Positions 18,382-26,116 are shown, counted from the stretch's first letter. The stretch is 29,210 nt of DNA from CAYPHA01 sp964410215 (GCA_964410215.1 CAYPHA010000061.1:1-29210); one strand, 5' to 3'. Notes: generated from the sequence alone by a model not told the origin. Numbers and translations: made by a program.

Positions 18382-19509
18382 TCAGGAAGACCGGTTTATG
18401 GAAATTTCGATAGCCCGTCCTTTCCATACCACTTTGCCCCAGCGCGCCTGAACAAATGAATTCAGGGCCATAATGACAAGTACGAGCGCGGAAACGGGAT
18501 GCAGAAAAAGCGCCTCAGGCAAGGGGTGCCGAAATTTCCATGCATTAATCACTCGTACCAGCAGAGCAAAGGATATGAGGTACAAAAAGGATTTGTTTTC
18601 CTGATCAGCTATCAGCCCGTAAACAGGATATACATAGGCCATTATAATAAAAACAAGGAAAACGCTGAAAATGACCGGCGAATTACCTGTCAGACCATAA
18701 AGGATCTTTGTGAATCCGGACCATATCTGTCTCATACTCGAATACATTCGGCAGTAAATCATGCCTGTACCGGCTACAGTCATCACCCTGAGTCCCACCT
18801 TTTTTGCTGTGCGAAAGAGAGCCACATCTTCAACGACTTCGCTTTTAACCGCTTCATGTCCGGAAAGCTTATCATAGGCTTTCCGGGTAAATGCAATCCA
18901 TTGTCCGTTCGCGGCAGACAGTGATCGGAATGGGAAGAGATAGACCGTCCATAGGGGAAGCAGCGTGTACAATATCAGATCAATCCAGGGCACCATCATA
19001 CGTTCGCTGAAACGTTTCATGACCTGTTGTGAAAATGCAGACAACCCATCGAGTTTATAACGCCTCATCCAGCCGATCGTATTGCGGAGGGCGTTCTCAT
19101 TATGCCAGGTATCAGCATCGGCGAATATCAGAACTTCGCCGCTGGCTTGTTCCGACAACTGATGGCAGGCCCAGTTTTTCCCAAGCCAGTTTCCCGGCAA
19201 TGGTGATCCCGCTAACAATCGGATCCGCTTATCCCCGGAAGCTATTTCCCTCACAATCTCAGCCGTTTTGTCCGTTGAACCATCGTCGAGCACGATTATC
19301 TCATATTCGGGATAATGTTGCTGTTGCATGCTCTTCAGACAGATACCTATCGTATCCTCTTCATTCCTTGCCGGAATCAGCACGGAGATAGACGGGAATC
19401 TGTCCGGAACAAACGTGGTTCTTAGATCAGGACCTAAGAAGATATTGACCAGGCTTATGGCAAAAAAAACGGATAACAACACAGCCGAGATAATTAATAA
19501 CAGTACCAT
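18382..19509 (-). CDS. cruG: Family 2 glycosyltransferase, CruG-like carotenoid glycosyltransferase
   Basis: A 375-residue inverting glycosyltransferase anchored in the membrane by an N-terminal helix (3-25) and a C-terminal bundle (about 275-350). The GT-A core shows IPARNEE (45-51), DDGSTD (75-80), GNWLGKNWAC (106-115), the metal-binding DAD at 131-133 and the EDV acceptor-base region at 227-229. This layout, especially GNWLGKNWAC, is shared by CrtQ and CruG enzymes that glucosylate carotenoid hydroxyls. Here the likely acceptor is the hydroxyl made by CruF. It is two bases from the acyltransferase stop and 39 bases before cruF. The sugar transferred is not evident. The alternative is a hopanoid- or lipid-type GT2, made less likely by context. 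Confidence 0.85.
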   Translation of the reverse strand: MVLLLIISAVLLSVFFAISLVNIFLGPDLRTTFVPDRFPSISVLIPARNEEDTIGICLKSMQQQHYPEYEIIVLDDGSTDKTAEIVREIASGDKRIRLLAGSPLPGNWLGKNWACHQLSEQASGEVLIFADADTWHNENALRNTIGWMRRYKLDGLSAFSQQVMKRFSERMMVPWIDLILYTLLPLWTVYLFPFRSLSAANGQWIAFTRKAYDKLSGHEAVKSEVVEDVALFRTAKKVGLRVMTVAGTGMIYCRMYSSMRQIWSGFTKILYGLTGNSPVIFSVFLVFIIMAYVYPVYGLIADQENKSFLYLISFALLVRVINAWKFRHPLPEALFLHPVSALVLVIMALNSFVQARWGKVVWKGRAIEISINRSS

Positions 19510-19511
19510 AT

Positions 19512-20240
19512 TTACCGGCCCAATTGTTCAATTGTTGTACTGATGGAGGCACGGCCATCGAACAGCGTTTCCCCCGTTTCTCCCGCCCGGATAGATTGAT
19601 CCAGTATCCACAGCAGTGAACGATGGTTTTGACGGTATGTTTCGACGTTTGCCATTTGTTTAGCTGAGACAATTTCAGGTACAGAAAATTTAAAAAAGAC
19701 TTCCGGACGTTGTTGGTCAAGAAACTCTGTCTTAATTCCTAATTGAACAATCGTCAGATCCTGTTTAAAATGCTCCGCAATAACATGAAATCCCCTCCTG
19801 TATTCGAGCGGATCCTTCTGCCAGGGCTGCAATTCCCCCTGGGGAAACATGCATAATAGTACGGGATCCTCTTCTGTGTGGCTGTTCAGAATTTCCAGCG
19901 CGTATAAAAGTGAAGCCCTTACACCGGAAAAATTATCGGAACGAATACCAAAAGCACCCAGTTTTGCAAAAAAGGGAAATGTAGCCAGTTGTTCCTCAAG
20001 CATCATCAGGTAGATTTTACGATGAAAAAGTATTTTGTTGAGATAGTACACAAAAAAACCGTCCCACCAGGTACTGTGGTTTGGCAACAGCAGCGTGGGG
20101 CCGGAACTCTTCAGTACAGGAATATCACCCAGCAAATGAAATCTAAAAAAATTTTGTTTAAACAGATGCCTGATATAGGGAGCAAATATCCATTCTGCCC
20201 AGGTGATGTGCTTGGCTTTAATCATCGGTTTACCTGCCAT
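19512..20240 (-). CDS. PlsC-like acyltransferase, probable carotenoid-glycoside acyltransferase
   Basis: A 242-residue protein of the lysophospholipid acyltransferase superfamily. The catalytic HX4D motif is NHSTWWD with H55 and D60. GIRSDN (98-103) and FPQGEL (132-137) are the later acyl-acceptor motifs. It is shorter and more divergent than housekeeping PlsC. In position between crtB and cruG, it is expected to attach a fatty acid to the sugar of the carotenoid glycoside, as in acylated salinixanthin-type and staphyloxanthin-type pigments. This function is inferred from context. The ATG directly follows the crtB stop (TGAATG); an in-frame ATG at 20225 has a better AGG spacing, so the first five residues are uncertain. 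Confidence 0.82.
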   Translation of the reverse strand: MAGKPMIKAKHITWAEWIFAPYIRHLFKQNFFRFHLLGDIPVLKSSGPTLLLPNHSTWWDGFFVYYLNKILFHRKIYLMMLEEQLATFPFFAKLGAFGIRSDNFSGVRASLLYALEILNSHTEEDPVLLCMFPQGELQPWQKDPLEYRRGFHVIAEHFKQDLTIVQLGIKTEFLDQQRPEVFFKFSVPEIVSAKQMANVETYRQNHRSLLWILDQSIRAGETGETLFDGRASISTTIEQLGR

Positions 20241-21143
20241 TCAGGAGAATATGGTCAGTGTCGGTTTTAACACTCTGGTCTTAAACAATTCCGCTAACAC
20301 GATTCGCAGTTTTTTTGTCTGCGTAACCCACACACGGCCGAGAAAGGGATTATAATTGCGGGCTTCTATTTTCAGAAGAATGCCCCGATAGATACGGCTT
20401 GCGGCATAAATCGCAAACTGCGATTTTCTATTAAGCAAGGCAATACCCTTATTAGCCTGATCATAATAACGATGTGCCCTGTCTACCTGAAACCGCATCA
20501 GTTTTTGTATATTTTCGTTCATTCTTTCATTAAAAATATCTTCCTCTTTCACGTTAAAACTTCGGAGATCCTCTTTGGGTAAATAGATACGGTTCATATT
20601 TTTATCTTCCTGTACATCGCGCAGAATATTGGTCAGCTGCATGGCAATACCGAGTTTTTCGGCATATTCAAATGCATCTTCCGACTTGTATCCGATGATA
20701 TGGGTCATCATCAGCCCGACAACCCCTGCCACGCGGTACGCAAAGAGATACAGATCATCAAACGTTTCATACCTGTTGATCTTGAGATCCATCAGGACAC
20801 CTTCCATGAGGTCCAGCGGGTATTCTTCAGGAATACCGTATTCTTTCGCAACGAGAATAAACGGCTTTATTACCGGATGTTCCGATTCGCCGTTTATATA
20901 GGCTCGCTTCAACTCACGTTTGATGTAATCTACTTCGTCAAAAAGTTCTTCATCCGAGCGCCCCCTGGGATTATCGACAATATTATCCGCATAGCGGCAG
21001 AATCCATACAGGGCGTAGGTTGCCCAGCGACGTTTCCTGGGTAACATTGCAGACGAAAGGAAAAAACTTTTTGAATAATAGGCTGTCTCCGAACGGGCAT
21101 AGTGAAAAGACGCTTTTAATGATTTGTCCTTTAAATATTTCAT
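20241..21143 (-). CDS. crtB: Phytoene synthase
   Basis: A 300-residue head-to-head prenyl synthase that condenses two GGPP to 15-cis-phytoene, the committed step of C40 carotenoid formation. The two Mg-binding Asp motifs are intact: DNIVD (53-57) and DVQED (176-180, in QLTNILRDVQED). The YAFCR-like segment appears as YGFCRYAD, and RIYLP (185-189) is as expected. The substrate-side residues YYSKSF near 22-27 are typical. The gene is near normal family length. It follows crtI by 44 bases and abuts the acyltransferase gene. No crtE (GGPP synthase) is in the window, so the precursor must come from a gene elsewhere. Confidence 0.95.
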   Translation of the reverse strand: MKYLKDKSLKASFHYARSETAYYSKSFFLSSAMLPRKRRWATYALYGFCRYADNIVDNPRGRSDEELFDEVDYIKRELKRAYINGESEHPVIKPFILVAKEYGIPEEYPLDLMEGVLMDLKINRYETFDDLYLFAYRVAGVVGLMMTHIIGYKSEDAFEYAEKLGIAMQLTNILRDVQEDKNMNRIYLPKEDLRSFNVKEEDIFNERMNENIQKLMRFQVDRAHRYYDQANKGIALLNRKSQFAIYAASRIYRGILLKIEARNYNPFLGRVWVTQTKKLRIVLAELFKTRVLKPTLTIFS

Positions 21144-21187
21144 TTTATCAAAATCCCTAATTCTATTTTTCTTTAAATCAATTTTTA

Positions 21188-22666
21188 TTACTTAAAATCA
21201 GACAGTATCACTTTTTCCGTCGTCTCTGCCGTCAACAAGACACCCGGGACGCCGGCACCGGGATGGGTGCTTGCACCCACGATATAAAGATTATCAATAT
21301 CCTCACTGCGATTATGCGGCCTGAAATAGGCGCTTTGCAGCAGACTCGGTTCCACTCCCCAGGCACTGCCCAGATGGGCATTTTGTGTCCGGGCAAAATC
21401 CTCAGGTGTAAAAGCGACTTTTACCTGCAGATTTTTTCGCAGATCTTTCAAACCAAAATCCTTCTCAAGGAAATCGATGACCTTATCGGAATATGATTCT
21501 TTTATTTCCGACCAGTTGACATCAGCGAGAAGATTGGCAACCGGAATCAGCACATACATGCTTTCACAATTTTCGGGCGCCATATCAGAATCGGTCCGGC
21601 TGGGGACATGGAGGTACATCGAAAAATCATCAGGTAATATTTTGTTCTCAAAAATATCCTGAACCAGTCCCCTGTAGCGTTTCGAAAGAATCAGCGTATG
21701 GTGCAACAATTCCGGATACTGTTTTTTTACACCGAGATATAACAAAAAGGAACTCATGGAATAATCCATGTTTTTTATTTTCCTGTCGCTCCATTTCCGC
21801 CGTTCCGCGGGCTCAATTAAATCCCTGTAAGTATGGGCGAAATCTGCATTAGAAACAACCAGGTCGGCAGGGTAATAATTTTTTTCCGTTTTTACGCCCC
21901 TGATCCTCCGGTTTTGTACATCAATTTTAACCGCCTCGGCACTTGTCACGACCGTGCCGCCTATTTCCTTGAAAACCTTCGCAAACGCTTCCACCAGACT
22001 GTACATGCCCCCTTTCGTAAACCAGACACCCCCCATTTTTTCAAGGTATGGTATCATCAGGTAAAGGGAAGGTGTTTTAAAAGGATTTCCACCGATAAAT
22101 AAGGGGTGGAATGAAAAGGTGAAACGATGCCGGAAATCACTGAAATAGCGCTTGACAAAGCGGTATGCCGGGAACAGAGCCCTGAGCTTCATCGCTCTGG
22201 GGAAAAATTTGAACAGGCTTGCAATATCTATGAAGGGACGTGACCCCAGACCTTCGACGATGACCGCTTCATATAGTTTTTTAGACTGTTCCATAAAAGC
22301 ATCATAATTATCAGCATCTTTTTGATTAAACCGGGCCATCTGTGATTTCATTTTCCCGGTATCACCGGTATAGTCGATATACGTTTTGTCATGGAAATAT
22401 ATTCTGTAAGCCGGCTCTATCCGGGTCAGATCAAGATAGTCTTCCATCCGTTTTCCCGCCGACTCAAATACGCGTTGGATAATCTCCGGTGCTGTAACTA
22501 ACGATGGTCCCATGTCAAATGTATATCCGTCTTTTTTCAATTGATAAGCGCGTCCGCCGAGTTTACTCCTTTTTTCGAGAAGCGTTACCTGAAAACCTTT
22601 TGCCTGCAGACGCACAGCTGAAGCCAATCCCCCGAATCCTGAACCAATTACAACTGCTTTTTTCAT
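21188..22666 (-). CDS. crtI: Phytoene desaturase
   Basis: A 492-residue FAD-dependent phytoene desaturase, expected to introduce up to four double bonds to give lycopene. The nucleotide-binding motif GSGFGGLASA is at 8-17, GGRAYQL follows near 37-43, and GPSLVTAP is at about 53-60. The C-terminal region has SAYFRPHNRSE and VGASTHPGAGVPGV, the CrtI signature. The neighbouring crtB supports assignment as the primary phytoene desaturase. The ATG has GGAG six bases upstream. It lies 30 bases after the crtD-like gene. A second, diverged CrtI copy is encoded at 15434-16909, so how the steps are shared is open. Confidence 0.9.
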   Translation of the reverse strand: MKKAVVIGSGFGGLASAVRLQAKGFQVTLLEKRSKLGGRAYQLKKDGYTFDMGPSLVTAPEIIQRVFESAGKRMEDYLDLTRIEPAYRIYFHDKTYIDYTGDTGKMKSQMARFNQKDADNYDAFMEQSKKLYEAVIVEGLGSRPFIDIASLFKFFPRAMKLRALFPAYRFVKRYFSDFRHRFTFSFHPLFIGGNPFKTPSLYLMIPYLEKMGGVWFTKGGMYSLVEAFAKVFKEIGGTVVTSAEAVKIDVQNRRIRGVKTEKNYYPADLVVSNADFAHTYRDLIEPAERRKWSDRKIKNMDYSMSSFLLYLGVKKQYPELLHHTLILSKRYRGLVQDIFENKILPDDFSMYLHVPSRTDSDMAPENCESMYVLIPVANLLADVNWSEIKESYSDKVIDFLEKDFGLKDLRKNLQVKVAFTPEDFARTQNAHLGSAWGVEPSLLQSAYFRPHNRSEDIDNLYIVGASTHPGAGVPGVLLTAETTEKVILSDFK

Positions 22667-22696
22667 GGTTTACTCCATCTGATGTTAATTATCCTG

Positions 22697-24211
22697 CTAT
22701 TTTAGATGAAAAGGCCGTTCGCTTTGCTGCCTGATACCTTCCTTTTCCCCGATCAGATCCGCAACAAATTTTGCTGACAACAAAACCAATGGAATACCGC
22801 CCCCCGGATGTGCAGAACCGCCTGCAAAATACAAACCGCGAATATCCCGACTCCGGTTTGCCGGCCGTTTGAACGCGGAAAAACGATTATTGGAAGCAAT
22901 GCCGTATATACTGCCCTTGTAAGCATTGTAGCTTTGCTCAAATGTCTCCGGGGTCCAGACATGTTCAAACCGAATTTTGTCCTTTATATCGATACCCTTT
23001 TGTTGAAGCCGTTTAAAAACGGCATTCCGGGTTTGATTCGTGAACGCTTCCCAGTCCTGTCCCGGCGAAAGGTAGGGCATATTCACCAGAACAAACCAGT
23101 TCTCTGAAGCAGCCGGCGCATGGGCCGGATCACTCTTGGAGGTTATTGCAACGTACACCGTAGGGTCTTCCGCCGGTCTTTTTTCTTCAAAAATCTGCCT
23201 GAATTCAAGGCGGTAATCATCGCTGAACAGAATATTGTGGTGGGCCAGCTCATCATGCTGATCGTCAATACCCCACATAAAAACCATACCAGCGAGCGAA
23301 GGCTCCAGCCGGTCATACTTTTCTTTTATTTCCGGTTTTCCTTTTATCAGGGAACGGTGTGCTGATATAACATCGGTATTACAGACCACGTAATCCGCTT
23401 CGTAAAAACGATCTGCAGCCTGTACACCCTGGACGGTATTATCCTTATGAACGATCTCGAGTATCGGCGTTCCAAAATGACTTGTTACACCGCTCTTATC
23501 GGCAACAGACTGTAATGCCTCTACAAAACGGTACATGCCTCCCTTTATATAATATGCATTTAATTCATGCTCCACGAAGGGAATGGTATTCAGTGTTGCA
23601 GGCGCCCTGAACGGATCGGAACCATTATAAGTCGCATAACGGTCAAACAATTGAACCAGTCTTGCGTCATTGAAGAACGACCGGTTGGCATCATGCATCG
23701 ATCGGAACGCGTCGATTTTGTATATTTGAAGAAACAGACGAAACATCTTAAGATTGAGGAGCTTTTTTACCTCGTGAATCGGATTGAAAAGAAAAGCCTC
23801 TCCCGCAATATTATATAGTTTTTCACTGTAACTGATATAGTTCCGGTAATTAACCACCTCGTCCGGCGCAATCCGTGCTATTTGCTCCTCCATTCCGGAC
23901 CGGTCATTCAAGGCATCAAGACGACTTCCATCGGAAAAAAAATAGCGGCAGACAGGATCCATTTTTTCGAAGCAGAGATAGTCGCGGCGGTCTAATCCGG
24001 CAAAAGAAAACAATTCATCGATGACAAACGGCATGGTAAGCAGCGAAGGGCCCGTATCAAAGCGGAATTCTTCCCGGATATATTCATTCACCTTCCCACC
24101 GGGCCGTTCTGTTTGCTCGAAGAGCTCAACCCGGAAACCCATCCTGGCAAGACGTATTGTTGATGCCAGCCCTGCCAGTCCTGAACCGATAACAGCAACC
24201 CGTTTAACCAT
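22697..24211 (-). CDS. crtD: CrtD-like carotenoid 3,4-desaturase
   Basis: A 504-residue CrtI-superfamily oxidoreductase. It has GSGLAGLAS (9-17), DTGPSLLTMP (52-61) and, near the C-terminus, GGSAHPGGGIPLVLLSAK. This form of the terminal signature, with YNAYKGSIYGI before it and RYATYNGSDPFRAP mid-protein, is typical of CrtD 3,4-desaturases in FCB bacteria and differs from the THPGAG form of the two CrtI copies. CrtD would form the 3',4' double bond on the hydrated psi end. AAGGA lies within the end of the cyclase gene, and the start overlaps that gene's stop by eight bases, indicating coupling. The exact substrate is inferred. Confidence 0.85.
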   Translation of the reverse strand: MVKRVAVIGSGLAGLASTIRLARMGFRVELFEQTERPGGKVNEYIREEFRFDTGPSLLTMPFVIDELFSFAGLDRRDYLCFEKMDPVCRYFFSDGSRLDALNDRSGMEEQIARIAPDEVVNYRNYISYSEKLYNIAGEAFLFNPIHEVKKLLNLKMFRLFLQIYKIDAFRSMHDANRSFFNDARLVQLFDRYATYNGSDPFRAPATLNTIPFVEHELNAYYIKGGMYRFVEALQSVADKSGVTSHFGTPILEIVHKDNTVQGVQAADRFYEADYVVCNTDVISAHRSLIKGKPEIKEKYDRLEPSLAGMVFMWGIDDQHDELAHHNILFSDDYRLEFRQIFEEKRPAEDPTVYVAITSKSDPAHAPAASENWFVLVNMPYLSPGQDWEAFTNQTRNAVFKRLQQKGIDIKDKIRFEHVWTPETFEQSYNAYKGSIYGIASNNRFSAFKRPANRSRDIRGLYFAGGSAHPGGGIPLVLLSAKFVADLIGEKEGIRQQSERPFHLK

Positions 24212-24881
24212 TTTTTTCCTTCCTTAACCGTTCGTAAACAACCAACGCGAGAAGGACATGTGCATAGCCGTAAAGAAAATCTTCCACAGGTACCGTCGTA
24301 ATTCTGAAATCAAGCTGGTACGACGGATCATAAAGAACGACTGGCCTTGCCGTGAGATAGCCATTAAAAATCAAAATTAGTATCGAAACGATTCCAATAA
24401 GAAAATAAGTCCTTGAGTTGAGCACAATACGTGTCTTTAAAATATAATCAAACAACAACACGATTCCAAAAACTGAAATAACAATACCTGTATATTCCCG
24501 TCCTGAATAAAAAACGGCAATGCCTGCCGGAATTAAAACAAGAGGAAGCAGATACAGGATGCGTAAGGCCTGAATAAACCTGTTCGAAAAATAGGCCCGT
24601 AGTACCTCCCACACAAATATGCAGGAAAAAGGAATGGTTACAAAAAACAGCCATTCACCCAGGGGCAGCCCAAGAATGCGAAGTGACAGGGTATACGCAC
24701 CGTTGAACCACCAGTGTTTTCCACTGACCAGTATATCCCATATAATGAAAGGCACAAGTGATATAAGGGCCGCGGAGAATGTATACCCCCATAAGCGGAC
24801 AAAATGTACACGCTTATCGAAGCTCAGGGCAAATGGCCCGGAAATCACAATCAAATTAAACAGTAAGTATTCTGCCTGCAT
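24204..24881 (-). CDS. crtYcd: Fused CrtYc-CrtYd lycopene cyclase
   Basis: An integral-membrane lycopene beta-cyclase of 225 residues made of two tandem half-domains, each with about three helices. The first half ends in PLGEWLFFVTIPF (73-85) and the second in TVPVEDFLYGYAHVL (196-210); these paired PxE(E/D) motifs with adjacent aromatics mark the heterodimeric/fused cyclase family of actinobacteria, archaea, myxobacteria and Bacteroidota. Depending on the enzyme it makes one or two beta-rings; a CruF-CrtD-CruG set suggests that gamma-carotene accumulates. ATG 24881 has AGG seven bases upstream. An in-frame TTG at 24923 would add 14 residues and is less likely. It heads the carotenoid operon. 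Confidence 0.92.
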   Translation of the reverse strand: MQAEYLLFNLIVISGPFALSFDKRVHFVRLWGYTFSAALISLVPFIIWDILVSGKHWWFNGAYTLSLRILGLPLGEWLFFVTIPFSCIFVWEVLRAYFSNRFIQALRILYLLPLVLIPAGIAVFYSGREYTGIVISVFGIVLLFDYILKTRIVLNSRTYFLIGIVSILILIFNGYLTARPVVLYDPSYQLDFRITTVPVEDFLYGYAHVLLALVVYERLRKEKNG

Positions 24882-25074
24882 GGAGCAACCTGACTTTCCT
24901 GTATAAATAGTAAACAACGTCAACAGTTAATACGACTCTCTTGAGCGTTATGAACGATTTCATAAAACGCACAGAGAGTGATTTTATTTCCTTATTCAGC
25001 GTATTTATGCAATTTTTCCTTTGATAGGGCAGGAAATGATCCACAATCATCTTGAAAGGGTTATCGGTAGACAT
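24856..25074 (-). CDS. Possible small protein overlapping the start of crtYcd
   Basis: An ATG at 25074 opens a 72-codon frame whose end overlaps the first 26 bases of crtYcd in another frame. The predicted product is basic (MSTDNPFKM start; VRFMKSFITLKR in the middle), with no recognised domain. Codon choice is not obviously unlike the neighbours, and an overlapping short gene could couple cyclase translation. Against it, there is no good Shine-Dalgarno sequence and the frame contains the hairpin at 24935-24979, so it may be a chance opening. I do not recognise it. Confidence 0.25.
   Translation of the reverse strand: MSTDNPFKMIVDHFLPYQRKNCINTLNKEIKSLSVRFMKSFITLKRVVLTVDVVYYLYRKVRLLHAGRILTV
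24935..24979 (-). promoter_or_regulatory. Stem-loop in the leader of the carotenoid operon
   Basis: Complementary blocks are ACTCTCT (24935-24941) with AGAGAGT (24973-24979), GCGTT (24945-24949) with AACGC (24966-24970), and ATGAA (24950-24954) with TTCAT (24959-24963). They enclose a four-base loop, with one 3x2 internal loop and one two-base bulge. The total is 17 base pairs. It lies 53 bases upstream of the crtYcd ATG and has no U-run behind it, so it is not a standard terminator. It could be an RNA leader structure or a protein-binding dyad. Confidence 0.45.
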
Positions 25075-25135
25075 AATATGAGCTTTTTGCGCGATTTCCA
25101 GAAATAAACACGCACAATGCTGCGTTAGGCATCCT

Positions 25136-25166
25136 GTATTCGAATACGTGCATATCGCTCTATTCG
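25136..25166. promoter_or_regulatory. Candidate CarH-type operator
   Basis: A perfect 12-base palindrome GTATTCGAATAC lies at 25136-25147, and its TATTCG half recurs 24 bases further on at 25161-25166, just upstream of the regulator's promoter-like sequence. Repeated short half-sites overlapping a promoter are what a MerR/CarH repressor that binds as a tetramer would need. Assignment as the operator is inferred from position. Confidence 0.4.
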
Positions 25167-25168
25167 TA

Positions 25169-25197
25169 TTGATTTTTACATAATCATAAGATATATT
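25169..25197 (+). promoter_or_regulatory. Possible promoter of the CarH-like regulator
   Basis: TTGATT (25169-25174) and TATATT (25192-25197) are 17 bases apart. A start near 25204 would cut into the Shine-Dalgarno GGAGAGAGG (25198-25206), so the mRNA would be almost leaderless. An alternative -10, CATAAT at 25179-25184, would keep the full ribosome site but lacks a good -35. Confidence 0.4.
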
Positions 25198-25213
25198 GGA
25201 GAGAGGTTTTTTT

Positions 25214-26083
25214 ATGGCCGGTAATATTGAATATTTTAATAGCATCGAAGCATCCAGGATACTCGGTGTCAATGTGTCGACGATAAAACGTTGGACAGAC
25301 AGCGGCAAACTGGAATGTACAAAAACCATCGGCGGACATCGGAAATTTTCATTATCGGACCTGGCCAGATTTATTGAATCCAACCATGGTTCCGGAACGA
25401 AAGTCAATATTTTCCCCATAGAGAATGCGGATGACCTCAAAATCAGTTCCTATATTTTAAAAGGGGACTTTGATTTCCTGGTCGATTACACGAAACAACA
25501 GGCACTCGCCTCCAACCGGAACCGGATTCACCAGGTTCTGAAAGGCTTATACCTGGGCCAACATCCCTTATATCTCATCTATGACCGACTTATCACTCCC
25601 GTTTTAGTGCAGATCGGTGATCTCTGGAAAAAAAATATCATCAGTATTTCCGAGGAACATCTGGCGACACAGAGCATCAGGGATGGAATCATCCGGTTGC
25701 AGGGTCTCATTCGGCTTCCTGAAAAAAAACTGGGCATCGCCATGTGTATTAACCTGGAAAATGAAATGCATGATATGGGATTGAAAATGACGGATCATAT
25801 CCTTGAGGCCCGTGGATTTAAGGTACTGAACACCGGACAGAACACACCGCTTTTAAACATTGAAAATGTATTTGAAAATTTTTCACCAAAACGTCTGTAC
25901 ATCTCCAGCACCTACGTGGAAGATATACCTGCCATACAGGCGGAATTCAATAAGATTTGTTCAATTTGCCTGAGCTACAGTATAGATGTTTATTCAGGTG
26001 GTCCCGGTTTCGACATCATTGATTATACACATCCGGTTGTCAAAAAACGCCTTTATTCTTTTGAAGAAGTACATAAAATCTGA
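25214..26083 (+). CDS. MerR/BldC-type regulator with cobalamin-binding domain, CarH-like photoreceptor
   Basis: A 289-residue cytosolic regulator. Residues 7-57 form a winged helix-turn-helix (SRILGVNVSTIKRW, GGHRKFSLSDL) of the short BldC/excisionase kind. Residues about 80-165 form the four-helix cap with W138 and E148-H149, an exact W-x9-EH motif. Residues about 170-289 form a B12-binding Rossmann domain with E184-x-H186-x-x-G189, where H186 is the expected lower cobalt ligand. In known CarH proteins these residues hold adenosylcobalamin, and light breaks the cobalt-carbon bond, dissolves the tetramer and releases DNA. Divergence from the carotenoid operon supports light-controlled repression of it. 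ATG 25214 is set by GGAGAGAGG seven bases upstream; an upstream TTG is rejected. Confidence 0.88.
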   Translation: MAGNIEYFNSIEASRILGVNVSTIKRWTDSGKLECTKTIGGHRKFSLSDLARFIESNHGSGTKVNIFPIENADDLKISSYILKGDFDFLVDYTKQQALASNRNRIHQVLKGLYLGQHPLYLIYDRLITPVLVQIGDLWKKNIISISEEHLATQSIRDGIIRLQGLIRLPEKKLGIAMCINLENEMHDMGLKMTDHILEARGFKVLNTGQNTPLLNIENVFENFSPKRLYISSTYVEDIPAIQAEFNKICSICLSYSIDVYSGGPGFDIIDYTHPVVKKRLYSFEEVHKI

Positions 26084-26116
26084 GATTATTCCACCACATT
26101 TATCAGCGGTATTTTT

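Larger units (their letters stand above)
24882..25213. promoter_or_regulatory. Shared control region between the carotenoid operon and its CarH-like regulator
   Basis: These 332 bases separate the divergent operon and regulator and should hold both promoters and the operator. Visible elements are a perfect palindrome at 25136-25147, a repeat of its half at 25161-25166, a promoter-like pair at 25169-25197 for the regulator, and a long hairpin at 24935-24979 near the operon start. I could not find a convincing sigma70 promoter for the minus-strand operon; a candidate TATTAT just upstream of 25074 has only a poor -35 element. A leader of one to two hundred bases is therefore possible. Confidence 0.55.

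Noticed and set aside
25075..25440. Extension of the minus-strand small frame to 194 codons across the regulator start
   Set aside because: The added part is antisense to the regulator's DNA-binding domain; only the part from the ATG at 25074 is even arguable.
25214..26083. Methionine synthase-like or methyltransferase corrinoid protein
   Set aside because: The N-terminal DNA-binding domain and W-x9-EH motif point to a CarH-type regulator.
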